Positions 8,343-17,622 of a stretch of DNA of 57,521 nucleotides are shown piece after piece. How positions within the stretch are numbered: the stretch's first letter is position 1; every line of letters begins with the position of its first letter. The DNA is from CAWEHT01 sp963808455 (GTDB lineage: Bacteria > Chloroflexota > Anaerolineae > CG2-30-64-16). The notes under the pieces were generated by a model. The model did not search any database and was not told the origin of the DNA. It saw only the letters and a list, made by a program, of their open reading frames with translations. The translations under genes were made by a program, and so were the position numbers. Where the stretch lies: contig CAWEHT010000155.1 of the NCBI GenBank assembly GCA_963808455.1, positions 1-57,521 of the forward strand. Direction: 5' to 3'.

Positions 8343-8940
8343 GGGCCTGTCAAGCTGCGGGTCCACTGCGAAGGCGGTGGGCCCCGGAGTAATCAACGCC
8401 CACAGGTTGGGCACCGGCATCAGGGCCGGTGTTCCCGGCGTGACCGGGGCGGGCGTGGCCTGCATTCTCGCCACCTGCGTCTCGAAGGCCCACGCCCTCC
8501 TGGTGAGCCAGACCTCCACGGTAGCCGGTCCGAAGGTGGGCGCTTACGTCGGGGAACCCGGCGCGGGGGTGGCGGAGGGCAGCGGCGAATCCACGCTGGG
8601 GGTGCCGGGCGGCGAGCCGGATAGCAGGGAAGCGCCGCGTTCCGGCCTGGCGAGGCCGCCCAGGAGCAGGAAGCCGGTGGCGAGCGCAACCAGTGCTACG
8701 ATGATCAGCGTGCCCACGGCCCGGAGCCCTGCCCGTCCCTGGCGTTGTCGCGATTGGCTCATCTTGCCATCGTCCAACGAGGTGACATAACCGTCGGGCG
8801 AGCTCTTGCGGATCGCGTGGACGATGTGCAAGTTGACCGCGGAGGTTTGCGGCAACCCATGTGATTCGTCAAGATACACCTCAGCCGGCGATCCGTCAAC
8901 TCCGTAAACGCTCCTACCGACAATCCTTGCGTCCAGCATT
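8343..8940 (-). pseudogene. N-terminal part of anchored-protein paralog 2 (disrupted)
   Basis: A membrane anchor (SQSRQRQGRAGLRAVG, then TLIIVALVALATGFLLLGG) is followed by a Pro/Ser/Thr linker and a stop at 8544. The next ~60 residues continue in another frame (FGPATVEVWLTRRAWAFET ... NLWALITPGPTAF) down to the repeat at 8342. GPATVEVWLTRRAWAFE aligns with PAATIQAMLTRRANLISVE in paralog 1, which fixes the homology and shows an indel near 8540. The start could be ATG 8762, or ATG 8940 with AGAGG upstream. Confidence 0.55.
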
Positions 8941-8976
8941 AGCCTCTTGACGAGACCGAGAGGTGGGAGGCTAGAG

Positions 8977-9780
8977 ATGACCGGATACATCTGCGCGACG
9001 TGCGGCACCCAGTTTGCGCCAGGCGAAACGCCGCCCGAGCATTGTCCCATCTGTGAGGACGAGCGGCAGTACGTGGGCTGGGGCGGGCAGCAATGGACGA
9101 CCCTGGACGCGCTGCGCGGGGCCCACACCAACCGCATCGCCGAGGAAGAGCCCGGGCTGGTGGGCATCGGCACGGAGCCGCAGTTCGCCATCGGGCAGCG
9201 CGCTCTCCTGGTGAAGGCGTCCGACGGCAACGTCCTTTGGGATTGCATCAGCCTCCTGGACGAAGGGACCGTGGCGGCCTTGCGGGCGCAAGGCGGCATC
9301 CGTGCCATCGCCATCTCACACCCGCATTACTACTCGTCCATGATCGAATGGAGCCGGGCCTTCGATGCGCCGGTCTACCTGCACGAGGCCGATCGCCGAT
9401 GGGCCATGCGGCCCGATCCGGCCATCTGCTTCTGGAACGGCGACACATTGGAATTGGGGCCTGGCCTGACCCTCGTGCGCTGCGGCGGGCATTTCCCGGG
9501 CGGCACGGTCCTGCATTGGGCGGCGGGGGCGGGTGGCCGCGGGGCGCTGCTGACAGGGGATATCATCGACGTGGCGCAGGACCGGCGCTGGGTGAGCTTC
9601 ATGTATAGCTTCCCCAACAAGATCCCCCTCAACGCCGCCGCCGTGCGCCGGATCGTCGCGGCCGTCGATCCATTTCCCTTTGAGCGCATCTACGGCGCCT
9701 GGTGGGGCCGGGTCGTGGCCAACGATGCCAAAAGGGCCGTCGCACGCTCGGCCGAGCGCTACATCCGCGCGCTCGGCTAG
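8977..9780 (+). CDS. Metallo-beta-lactamase-fold hydrolase with N-terminal Cys4 (rubredoxin-like) knuckle
   Basis: The 267-residue protein starts at ATG 8977 behind GTGGGAGG. The N-terminus MTGYICATCGTQF with PPEHCPICEDE gives two CxxC pairs, a small zinc or iron knuckle. The MBL fold follows: ISHPHYYSSMIEW supplies the first His pair, HEAD a further ligand candidate, GGHFPGGTVLHW a His, and LLTGDIIDV the bridging Asp. The canonical HxHxDH is reduced to HPH, so metal coordination may be atypical or single-site. The substrate is unknown; relatives are annotated only as MBL-fold hydrolases. The stop TAG (9778-9780) overlaps the stop of the convergent gene. Confidence 0.82.
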   Translation: MTGYICATCGTQFAPGETPPEHCPICEDERQYVGWGGQQWTTLDALRGAHTNRIAEEEPGLVGIGTEPQFAIGQRALLVKASDGNVLWDCISLLDEGTVAALRAQGGIRAIAISHPHYYSSMIEWSRAFDAPVYLHEADRRWAMRPDPAICFWNGDTLELGPGLTLVRCGGHFPGGTVLHWAAGAGGRGALLTGDIIDVAQDRRWVSFMYSFPNKIPLNAAAVRRIVAAVDPFPFERIYGAWWGRVVANDAKRAVARSAERYIRALG

Positions 9781-10353
9781 AGCGCGGGTCTCATGCGCTT
9801 TTCCGGCGGGCGTGCATCTCGTTCAACTATCTTCCAGGTGCGACTGCCGTCGCTCGATTCTTCGCCCCTCCAGAGGAAGCTGTCGCGCGTGATGTCTCGG
9901 AAGGTCCAGCGTTCCCGTGGGTCGTCGTCGAGCCCTTCCAGCACGATCATGCCGTTGACAGGCCGGCCGATGAAGCGGCGCACCCGGCCGTTCAAGGGGT
10001 CCAGCCACGTCGAGCGCCAGGCGCCAAGCTGCGGGTCGTAGAAGCGGATGGTGGTGCCGTGAAAGGCGCGCATGCGCCCGGCGTCGCCGCCGTCTGCCGG
10101 CACCCGCCAGACATCCTGGATCGCACGGCCGTCGAGTATCCAGCCGAAGTGCAGTTCGCCCCTGACGGCGATCGGAGAGCCCATCCGGTCGAGGCCGCGC
10201 CACTTCGAGGTCCCAGGCCCCGATGAACTGGCCGAACAACTGCAACGCTCCCGCGGATGGGCCGTGGGCCCCAGAGGCGTGCAGCGCCCCTACCAGCGAA
10301 TCCTCAGGCTGGGCGAGCGCACGGGGCGCCTCGGGTGTGACGTCACGAGACAT
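9777..10353 (-). CDS. Small lipocalin-like/DUF1579-type protein (frameshifted)
   Basis: ATG 10353 follows a strong AAGGAGGAAG site. The first frame reads through LFGQFIGAWDLEVARPRPDG, the usual opening of DUF1579-like or short beta-barrel proteins. After an indel near 10180 the second frame gives ELHFGWILDGRAIQDVWRV, TTIRFYDPQLGAWRSTW, GRPVNGMIVLEGLDDD and RWTFRDITRDSFLWRGE. Repeated Trp-rich strands of this kind typify the family, whose function is not known. Full length is about 192 residues. The stop overlaps the convergent MBL gene by 3 nt. Confidence 0.65.
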
Positions 10354-10400
10354 CGAACTTCCTCCTTGCGATGCTTGGGTTCCCCAGGGCCCCGCTTTTT

Positions 10401-10429
10401 TTGACAGATGCGGCGGGGCGATATACTAT
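10401..10429 (+). promoter_or_regulatory. Sigma-70-type promoter TTGACA-17-TACTAT
   Basis: A consensus -35 (10401-10406) is followed after exactly 17 nt by TACTAT (10424-10429). Transcription would begin near 10436, leaving a leader of only about 10 nt before the phosphatase start at 10447. Confidence 0.65.
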
Positions 10430-10446
10430 CCTGCCCGGAGTCGGGC

Positions 10447-10902
10447 ATGACACATCAGGTTCTTTTCCTCTGCACCGGCAACTACTATCGCAGCCGTTTC
10501 GCAGAGTTGTTGTTCAATCACCTTGCCGGCGAGGCCGGGCTGAACTGGCAGGCCGATTCGAGAGGGTTCGCCGCCTACCAGGCGCACGAGGCGGGCCCGG
10601 TCCTGCCCTCTGCCCTCGAGGCCCTCCTCGCGGAGGGCGTGCGGCTGGACCGGCCGCTGCGCTTCCCGCTGCAATTGCAGCCCGAGGATCTCGAGCGCGC
10701 CGATCTCGTCGTTGCTCTGGATGAAGAGGAACATCGCGATTACCTGGTAACGGACTTCCCCGGCTGGGAAAAGCGGGTGGAGTACTGGCACATCCAAGAC
10801 CTGCACTTCATCCCGGCGCGCCTGGCGCTGCCTGCGCTCGAGAGCGAGGTCCGCGCCCTCGTGCAGCGTCTCCTTCGCGACGGCCACGCCGAACCCCGAT
10901 AG
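10447..10902 (+). CDS. Low-molecular-weight protein tyrosine phosphatase-like protein
   Basis: The start is ATG 10447, preceded by CCGGAG and a near-consensus promoter. The 151-residue protein opens THQVLFLCTGNYYRSRFAE. CTGNYYRS is the Cys-x5-Arg-Ser phosphate-binding loop of the LMW-PTPase/arsenate reductase fold, where Cys is the nucleophile. ALDEEEHRDYL and YWHIQDLHF occupy the positions of the later substrate helix and the general-acid Asp region; the usual DP dipeptide is not obvious. Length fits the family. The natural substrate (phosphotyrosine protein, sugar phosphate or arsenate) cannot be read from sequence. Confidence 0.8.
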   Translation: MTHQVLFLCTGNYYRSRFAELLFNHLAGEAGLNWQADSRGFAAYQAHEAGPVLPSALEALLAEGVRLDRPLRFPLQLQPEDLERADLVVALDEEEHRDYLVTDFPGWEKRVEYWHIQDLHFIPARLALPALESEVRALVQRLLRDGHAEPR

Positions 10903-10962
10903 GTGCCGGCCGGCCGTCGCCCGCGATGGACAGCTGCCAACCGGCGCCCCTTTAAGCAATCT

Positions 10963-11065
10963 GGCTAGAATTGGTCCTGCCTGGTGGGGCTCCAGTTCTA
11001 GCCAAAGAATTGGCCGACCGAAGTTGGGCACTGCCAGCCCTGCCCAACCCCGATCAAAGCCAATT
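10963..11065. other. Intergenic element of nested inverted repeats
   Basis: Three stems lie in about 100 nt. GGCTAGAATTGG (10963-10974) pairs with CCAGTTCTAGCC (10992-11003). AATTGGC (11008-11014) pairs with GCCAATT (11059-11065), and this outer stem encloses GTTGGGCA (11023-11030) paired with TGCCCAAC (11041-11048). The genes on either side converge, so it could be a bidirectional terminator or a small repetitive palindromic element. No open reading frame is present. Confidence 0.5.
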
Positions 11066-11133
11066 TATAGTCTACTTAGCCCCTAAGCGCGCTTATGTAG
11101 CTATGCGTACATTGCGGCCCCTGATATAGCCTG

Positions 11134-11850
11134 CTATCGTGCGCCCGCTTTCCCTGCCCTTTCCACCAGCAGCATCAGCGCATGTTCCCCTAGAAGCGCC
11201 ATGAGGAAGGGCCAGGCGAGAAGCAGCGGAAGGACCAACACCACGCTCACGGCGGTGAGCAGCAGCGCAAGCAAGACGAGAACGAACCCGTAGAACGGGT
11301 TGGCGAAAGCCAGAAGGGCCGCGGTGCGCAGGGCGCCCGGCAGGGTCGGTCCCTTCAGACCCGCCAGGATGGCCGGCAGGCAGAGCGTCGCAGCGCACCA
11401 CAGGGCGGCCAGGTAAACCCAGAGAATTGCCAGAGCCTGCAACAAGCCGGCACTCTGAAAAGCATAGAACTGGATGTTGAGCAGGAGCAGGGCCATGATG
11501 GCCATGGCGACCGCGTAAAGGGCCAGGGCGCGGCGCCAGTGTGTGCGGAAGCCGTCCCAGAAATACCCGCGATCGACGCGGAGATCGCGGGCCACCTGGC
11601 GCGCGGCGCTGGCCAGGGCCACGTTCGCCGGGCCGGCGGGAATGGCGATCAGCGGCGCCAGCCAGAATGGGGAACGCAACCCGCCGGCCAGCAGCACGTA
11701 GCCGACAAAGACGGCAAGCCCCACGAAGATCCCGCCGGTCGCCCACCACAGAAGGCAGAGCACCATCGAGAAGAGGAGCTCGTTGTAGAAGCTGACGGTT
11801 GCACGCCAGGCTGTGATCAATGCGCGCATGCGGTGGAGGGCATAGGGCAT
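11134..11850 (-). CDS. YesL/DUF624-like integral membrane protein
   Basis: The 238-residue protein starts at ATG 11850 (MPYALHRMRALITAWRATV); no strong ribosome site is visible, so an alternative start a few codons away is possible. Five or six hydrophobic helices follow: NELLFSMVLCLLWWATGGIF, GLAVFVGYVLLAGG, LALYAVAMAIMALLLLN, ALAILWVYLAALWCAATLCL and VLVLLALLLTAVSVVLVLP. The layout and the short opening (TAWRATVSFYNELLF) resemble YesL/DUF624 proteins, often found with sugar transport. It follows the M20 peptidase by 43 nt on the same strand. Confidence 0.6.
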   Translation of the reverse strand: MPYALHRMRALITAWRATVSFYNELLFSMVLCLLWWATGGIFVGLAVFVGYVLLAGGLRSPFWLAPLIAIPAGPANVALASAARQVARDLRVDRGYFWDGFRTHWRRALALYAVAMAIMALLLLNIQFYAFQSAGLLQALAILWVYLAALWCAATLCLPAILAGLKGPTLPGALRTAALLAFANPFYGFVLVLLALLLTAVSVVLVLPLLLAWPFLMALLGEHALMLLVERAGKAGAR

Positions 11851-11893
11851 GGTGAGCAGGAGACGCCCGCCAGTGGCCCATCCCCTATTCTCT

Positions 11894-12973
11894 TCATGTG
11901 GTGACGATTTCCTGCAGCAGGCGGGCGGCGTTGAATATGTCTGAGATGGCGATGCTCTCCTGCGGCGTGTGGACGTTAGCCATGCCGGTGCTGAGCACGG
12001 CGCAAGACATGCCGGCTGCGTTATAGATGTTGGCGTCCGCCCCGCCGCCGCTGTTGTGATAGAAGGGTGTGAGCCCCAGGCGGCGCGCCGCAGCCGCGGC
12101 GTGGGCAACCACCGGTGTGGTTTCGGTCAGGCAGTACCCCGAGTACGTGCGTGTGACTTCGATCTCGGCACGGGCGCCGTGGCGGCCCGCTGCTTCCTGG
12201 AAGGCGTGCACCATGGCCGCAGTCTGGGCTTCGAGCCTGGCGCTGTTGCGGCTGCGCGCCTCGCCGACGATGCAAACCCGCTCGGGAACGATGTTGCGTG
12301 CCGTGCCGCCCTGGACGATGCCGATGTTCGCGGTGGTCTCGGGGTCGATGCGCCCGAGCGGCATGGCGGCGATGGCTTCGCTCGCCACGCGGATGGCGTT
12401 GATGCCTCTTTCAGGCTCGCTGCCGGCGTGCGCGGTCTTGCCGATGATCGTCACTGCCAGTGAGTCCTGGCTGGGCGCGCTGACCGCGATGGTACCGATC
12501 GGGCCGCCGGCGTCCAGCACATAGCCCTGGCGGGCGTGCAGCTTGCCCTTGTCGAGCAGCCTGGCGCCCAGAAGGCCGACTTCTTCGCCGACGCTGATGA
12601 CCACTTCCAGCGGGGGATGCGGCAGTTTGGCCTCTTCGAGCGAAATCAGCACCTCCAGGATCGCCGCCACGCCGGATTTATCGTCGCCGCCCAGGATCGT
12701 CGTGCCGTCCGAATAGATGATGCCCTCGCGGACCTGGGGCTTGATGCCCGTGTCCTGGCCTGCCGTGTCCATGTGGGCGCTGAGCAGCAGCCAGTCGCCG
12801 TGGCCGTTGGGCCAGCGAGCGATGACGTTGCCGTGCTCGTCGCGGGCGACCTGTCCGCCAAGCTCAGTGAAGCGGCGCATCAGCTCTTCGCCGATCGCCT
12901 GCTCGTGGCCGGAGGGGCTATCGATCGCGACCAGATCCAGGAAAGTCTGTAGAACACGTTGCTTGTTGATCAT
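11894..12973 (-). CDS. M20-family metallopeptidase (peptidase T-like)
   Basis: The 359-residue zinc aminopeptidase-type hydrolase is intact. The di-zinc site is readable: LLSAHMDTAGQDT (His and Asp), GGDDKSGVAAIL (bridging Asp), SVGEEVGLLGA (catalytic Glu pair), YVLDAGGPIG (Asp) and ANVHTPQE near the C-terminus (His). An inserted lid/dimerisation domain occupies about residues 180-290. The opening VLQTFLDLVAIDSPSGHE is typical of tri/dipeptidases of the PepT-like group. The ATG (12973) overlaps the recN stop by 4 nt (ATGA), so it is translationally coupled to recN. Confidence 0.88.
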   Translation of the reverse strand: MINKQRVLQTFLDLVAIDSPSGHEQAIGEELMRRFTELGGQVARDEHGNVIARWPNGHGDWLLLSAHMDTAGQDTGIKPQVREGIIYSDGTTILGGDDKSGVAAILEVLISLEEAKLPHPPLEVVISVGEEVGLLGARLLDKGKLHARQGYVLDAGGPIGTIAVSAPSQDSLAVTIIGKTAHAGSEPERGINAIRVASEAIAAMPLGRIDPETTANIGIVQGGTARNIVPERVCIVGEARSRNSARLEAQTAAMVHAFQEAAGRHGARAEIEVTRTYSGYCLTETTPVVAHAAAAARRLGLTPFYHNSGGGADANIYNAAGMSCAVLSTGMANVHTPQESIAISDIFNAARLLQEIVTT

Positions 12974-14754
12974 TTATTCCTCTTGACGTCTTCGACTTCG
13001 GCCATCATTTCGTGCACGCCGGCACGCACAGCCGCGGTGTCGGCGCCGATCATGCGTGCCAGCTCGATGATGCGTGGCTCGCCTTCGAGGCAACGAACAG
13101 CAGTCAGCGTACGTTCGCCGGCAACGCGCTTGACCACATGGAAATGCGCATCGGCGTAGGCGGCGAGCTGTGGCAGGTGGGTGATGCACAGCACCTGGTG
13201 GCGCTGCTCCTTGCCATCCCCGGCCGCCGTCAGGCTCCACAGCTTGCGGCCGACCGTGGCCCCCACCTGGCCGCCGATGCCCATGTCGATCTCGTCGAAG
13301 ATGAGGGTGGGCGTCTCGTCGGCCCGGCCCAGGACGGTCTTGAGGGCCAGCATGAGGCGCGACGTCTCACCACCGGAGGCTACCCGGGCCAACGGCTTGA
13401 GGGGCTCGCCGGGGTTGGCAGAGACGAGAAAAGCCACCTGATCCAGGCCGTAGCTATCGAAAGCGTAGCGGCCGGGTTGCTGCCCGGCGCGCCCGGCGGC
13501 TTCCGCGGCCACCGGAGCCCCTCCGGCAGGGTCCGGCGACCACGTGATCTGCACGGCGACGCGTGATCGGGCCATTTGCAAGTCTGCCAACTCCATTTCG
13601 ATCGCACGCGCCATGCGCTCGCCTGCGCTCCGGCGCATGGCCGACACCTCGGCCCCCAGGCTGCCCAGTGTGGCCAGCAGGCGGGATTCTTCGCCCTCCA
13701 GCTCGCCGATGCGCTCCTCGGCATGGCTGATCTTCTCGAGCTCGCCGGCAGCCTTGTCGGCGTAGGCCAACACCTCGCCGATGCCTTCCCCATACTTGCG
13801 CTGGAGGCTGCGGACCAGCTGCAAGCGTTCCTCGACCTGTTGCAGACCTTGCGGGTTGAACTCGACCTGATCGCGGTAACGTTCGAGGGCGCGACCCAGG
13901 TCGTTGAGCAGTTCGATTGCCTCGGCCAGCTGATCGGCCAGCGACTGCACGCTCGGGTCGATGCGCGTGAGGCGGTCGAGCGCCTGCTCGACGGCCCCCA
14001 GGGCATCCAGCGCGCCCATCTGCTCGGTGCCGCCTTCCTGCAACACGGCGACGGCCTCGCCGCTCAACGACGCCAGTTGCTCGGCGTTGGCCAGCCGCCG
14101 CCGCTCGATCTCGAGCTCTTGCTGCTCGCCGGGCCTCAGCCGCGCCGCCTCGATCTCGTCTACCTGAAAGCTCAACAAGTCGATGCGCCGCGCCCGCTCG
14201 CGCTCATCCTGGCGCAGGCTCGCGAGCTCGTGGCGCACCTGCCTGACCTGCCGCACCAGGGCGGCCAGGGCGGCCCGTTCCCTCTCCAGGCCGGCATAAC
14301 GGTCGAGGAGCCCGAGGTGCTCCTGCTCCGGCAGCAGCGAGAGATGTTCGCCCTGGCCGTGGATGTCCAAAAGGAAGCCGCCGATGTCGGATAGCAGCCC
14401 GCTGGTGACCGCCCGGCCGTTCACGCGGGCCACCGAGCGCCCGTTCGCCCGCACCTCACGCGACAGGGTCAGCGCTTCCGTCTGGTCGCTTTCGAGCCCG
14501 TTTTCTGCCAGGATGGGCGCCAGGCGCTCGAGGGACCCGGGGGAGAGCAGGAAGGTCCCCTCGACCTCGGTGCGCGCCGCGCCGGCCCGCAGGATATCCT
14601 GTGAGGCCCGATCGCCCAACAAGAGCCCGGCGGCATCGATGATGATCGACTTGCCCGCGCCCGTCTCGCCTGTCAGCACGTTGAAACCCGGCCCGAAGGT
14701 GAGGTCCAGCTCGTCGATGATTGCCAGATCGCGAATTCGCAGCTCCGCAAGCAT
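12970..14754 (-). CDS. recN: DNA repair protein RecN
   Basis: This intact 594-residue SMC-like ATPase is involved in double-strand-break repair. The N-terminus MLAELRIRDLAIIDELDLTF leads to Walker A GETGAGKS (residues 29-36). The RecN-specific FLLDIHGQGEHLSLL follows, then a long Glu/Arg-rich coiled coil (about residues 155-360). The C-terminal half carries the signature VASGGETSRLMLALK, Walker B PTLIFDEIDMGIGGQVG, and CITHLPQLAAYADAHF. It is the downstream neighbour of the MFS gene (15 nt gap) and overlaps the peptidase gene. Its integrity contrasts with the frameshifted genes around it. Confidence 0.96.
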   Translation of the reverse strand: MLAELRIRDLAIIDELDLTFGPGFNVLTGETGAGKSIIIDAAGLLLGDRASQDILRAGAARTEVEGTFLLSPGSLERLAPILAENGLESDQTEALTLSREVRANGRSVARVNGRAVTSGLLSDIGGFLLDIHGQGEHLSLLPEQEHLGLLDRYAGLERERAALAALVRQVRQVRHELASLRQDERERARRIDLLSFQVDEIEAARLRPGEQQELEIERRRLANAEQLASLSGEAVAVLQEGGTEQMGALDALGAVEQALDRLTRIDPSVQSLADQLAEAIELLNDLGRALERYRDQVEFNPQGLQQVEERLQLVRSLQRKYGEGIGEVLAYADKAAGELEKISHAEERIGELEGEESRLLATLGSLGAEVSAMRRSAGERMARAIEMELADLQMARSRVAVQITWSPDPAGGAPVAAEAAGRAGQQPGRYAFDSYGLDQVAFLVSANPGEPLKPLARVASGGETSRLMLALKTVLGRADETPTLIFDEIDMGIGGQVGATVGRKLWSLTAAGDGKEQRHQVLCITHLPQLAAYADAHFHVVKRVAGERTLTAVRCLEGEPRIIELARMIGADTAAVRAGVHEMMAEVEDVKRNK

Positions 14755-14769
14755 ATCTCGATTATAGTA

Positions 14770-16033
14770 CTAATATTCTAGTTTTCGCAACGCGGGTGCC
14801 GTCACGAGCACCAGAGCGGCCACGAGGACGGTGATGCCCGCATCGACCCCGATGGCTATCCGGGTGCCGAAGGCCTGGGCCAGCACGCCGGCCTGGAGCG
14901 CGCCGAACGGCACGGTGCCGAAAAACGTCAACATGTAGACTGCCATCACGCGCCCACGCAGGTCGTCGGGCACGAGCATCTGGATGGTCGTGTTGGCCAT
15001 GGCGTTCTGCGCGACGATCGCCAGGCCGACCACGACCAGACAGGCCAACGCAATCGGCAGCCCGGGCGCGCCGGCGAAGAATACCAACGCCGCCGGGGAT
15101 ACGATAGCGCCGGCAGCGAATACGAAGATCTTGTGCCCGAAATGGGCCATCGATGCGACAACCAGCGAGCCCACCAGCGCTCCCACGCCCACCGCGACAT
15201 TGAGCGCGCCCAGGCCCACCGCTCCCACGTTCATCACGTCCTGCGCGTAGGCGGGCAGCAGCACGCTGTAGGAGGCAGCGAAGATGGAGGAGATGCATAC
15301 GATGATGATGGTTGCACGCACCGGAACGTTCTGCCACACATAGGCGATGCCCTCGGCCAGCTGCGACATCACGGGGGCGGCGCGGACCGTTATGGCTGGG
15401 GCGGCAGGGAACTGCATCATGAGCAGCGCCGCGAGCACGGCCACGAAGCTGAGTCCGTTCAACCCGAAACACCAGGCAGCGCCCACGGCCGCCAAAACGA
15501 CGCCGCCCACCGCGGGGCCGACCACGCGGGCCATGTTGAATATCGTCGAGTTGAGAGCGATCGGTGTTCATCAGGTAGCGGCGGTCTTCGACCATCTCCA
15601 CGGCCATAGCCTGGCGGGCAGGGGCATCGAACGAGGTGGCGAAGCCCAACAAGATTGCCAGCACGACCACGTGCCAGACTTGCAGGACGCCTGGCTTGAT
15701 GGCCAGGCCGGCCAGGACGAAGGCCAGGACCATCATGGTGGTCTGCGTCATCAGGAGCAGCCGGCGCTTGGGGATGAGGTCGGCGGCCACGCCCCCGAAC
15801 AACATGAGAAAGAGGGTAGGCAACGAGCCCGCGAAAGTGACCGCTCCCAGGGCGAATTCTGAATGGGTCAGCTGAAAGACCACGTAGCCTTGCGCTACGC
15901 TTTGCATCCAGGTGCCCATCATCGAGAGGGTTTGGCCGATGAACCACAGCCGAAAGTTGCGGAACTGTAAGGCGCCGAAGGTCCCGATCCGGTCACGCTC
16001 CGCAACTATGGCTTCCGACGTAACTTCAGTCAA
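14770..16033 (-). CDS. MFS transporter, MFS_3/enterobactin-exporter-like (frameshifted)
   Basis: The first frame (16033 to about 15565) reads FGALQFRNFRLWFIGQTLSM, GTWMQSVAQGYVVFQLT and GGVAADLIPKRRLLLMTQ, i.e. the first helices plus the MFS loop 2-3 motif. It ends in VEDRRYLMNT. The second frame resumes IALNSTIFNMARVVGPAVGG and carries the remaining helices to the stop at 14770-14772. The junction is one missing base near 15566. The pattern (QxxMGTWMQ, NSxxFNxARxxGPAxxG) is typical of MFS_3 / EntS-like exporters of ~420 residues. The substrate is unknown. Confidence 0.85.
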
Positions 16034-16117
16034 ATTCTGTACCGATGCCGGGGTGAGGCCCGCCGCAGGCAGGCCGTGGAGTCAGCAGCCCTTCCGGCGG
16101 AAAGGGCAGGCGGGCAC

Positions 16118-16715
16118 CTATTGCAGCCGCGGGTAAATCGTGCTGGCGGCAGCCACCGCAAAGACCAAGATGTAGAGGTGCCCTATCAAGATCACGGGCA
16201 GGCGCATCAGCGCCAGGACGAGCGGCGCCCCTGCGAATGCCAGCACCAGGGCAACCAGCAGGATCCCCACCACGCTTGCCGCTGCCGCGATACCACTTCA
16301 GATTCCGCGAGCGACGCCGCCCAACGCTCGCCCGGACAGCCTCTGCGATGACGCCGCCGGCAACCGGGCCGGCGAAGATGGCCAGGATCACGCCGAACAG
16401 GAGCCCCAGAATGCCAAGCAGCGCCCACGCGAGGGCACCGGCTACAGCGGCAACCACGAAGGCGACCACGGCCGCCACCAGAGGGTCGGACGCGTGGGCG
16501 TTGAAATAGACGGCTTGCTGGCTGCGAACGCACTGGCGGCAGCGATAGCCCACCGGGGTGCGTATGGCGCACCGGTAGCAGATGGGCGTCCCGCAGCGGT
16601 TGCAGCGCAACACCGTCGGCTGATCGGGATGATAGGTGCAGAATACCGTCTCGTTTTCTGGTCCGGTATCGATCTGTTCTGACTGTGTGCTAATCGTGGT
16701 CTGGTCTTGAGTCAT
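16118..16715 (-). CDS. B-box-type zinc-finger membrane protein (frameshifted)
   Basis: The N-terminus has a polar, Gln/Thr-rich lead followed by a B-box-like zinc knuckle: FCTYHPDQPTVLRCNRCGTP, ICYRCAIRTPVGYRCRQCV, with Cys and His ligands spaced as in bacterial B-box membrane proteins. Two or three membrane helices follow (AAVVAFVVAAVAGALAWALL, GILGLLFGVILAIF). An indel near 16290 moves the rest to another frame: ASVVGILLVALVLAFAGAPL, PVILIGHLYILVFAVAA and STIYPRLQ, with the stop at 16118-16120. The full protein would be ~200 residues with four helices. It is in the same run as nadK and the MFS gene; function unknown. Confidence 0.7.
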
Positions 16716-16767
16716 AGGTTTTTCTCGTCGCGCCCACTTGCCGGTCAGACGGCACCGGCCCTCGTTT

Positions 16768-17619
16768 TCAAACCTGCCAGCGCAACCTGTCCATCAGAGT
16801 GCGGTAAAAGTACGCGCGATCCTGCATGCGCACGAACCGGCAGACGTCCTGGCTGGCCCTGATGTCCACCCGGTCATCTTCGGCCAGCGCGATCTCGAAT
16901 TGGCCGTTGACCGTGAGGATTGCCGGGTAGTCAGCCTGCACGCGCAGCGAAACGGTCGAGCCTTGCGATAAGATCACCGGCCGATCCAAGCTCAGGTGCG
17001 CGCAAATGGGAATGAGCAGGATATTCTTCAATTCGGGCGGCAGGATGGGCCCGCCCGCGGCCAGGGCGTAGCCGGTGCAGCCGGTCGGCGTGGCCACGAT
17101 CACCCCATCGGCGCGGTAGTTGGTCAGGTGGCTGTGGTTGACCCACGCCTCGACGTTGACGAGCCGGGCCAGGCCACCGCGGCTGACCACCACATCGTTG
17201 AGGGCGCGGTAGGAATGGTTGAAGGCCGGCGCGCACTCGCCCCCGCGTGCCACCGCCACGTCCAGCAGCATGCGCTCTTCGAGCCAGAAATCGCCGCGCA
17301 GCAGCCGTTCCAGCGGCTCACGCCAGTTGTCGGGCTGCACCTCGGCCAAAAAGCCGACCCGCCCCAGCCTCAAGCCCAATATCGGGACGCCATGCGGGCT
17401 GGCCGCGCGGGCGGCGCGGAAGATCGTGCCGTCCCCGCCCAGGGTGATGAGGGCAGACAGCCCCTCGCAGTGCGCCAGTGCCTGCGGCTCGTCCCAGGCG
17501 GAGCCGGCCCAAAACGGGCAACCTTGATCGCGGAGATATGCGCCCATCTGCTCGGCCAGCGCCAGCGACTCCGGCTTCATGGGATGATACAGGATACCGA
17601 TGGAGTGTTCGCTTGCCAT
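16768..17619 (-). CDS. nadK: NAD kinase
   Basis: The 283-residue enzyme phosphorylates NAD to NADP. Motifs in order: ALITLGGDGTIFRAAR (GGDGT, nucleotide/catalytic site), PILGLRLGRVGFLAE, YRALNDVVVSRGG (NE/D motif region) and YRADGVIVATPTGCTGYALA, the family's DG(V/L)IVATPTGS-T-AYxxSAGG signature with Cys for Ser, then HLSLDRPVILSQGS. The ATG lies 3 nt after the hisS stop. The gene is intact and full length. Confidence 0.93.
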   Translation of the reverse strand: MASEHSIGILYHPMKPESLALAEQMGAYLRDQGCPFWAGSAWDEPQALAHCEGLSALITLGGDGTIFRAARAASPHGVPILGLRLGRVGFLAEVQPDNWREPLERLLRGDFWLEERMLLDVAVARGGECAPAFNHSYRALNDVVVSRGGLARLVNVEAWVNHSHLTNYRADGVIVATPTGCTGYALAAGGPILPPELKNILLIPICAHLSLDRPVILSQGSTVSLRVQADYPAILTVNGQFEIALAEDDRVDIRASQDVCRFVRMQDRAYFYRTLMDRLRWQV

Positions 17620-17622
17620 CGC

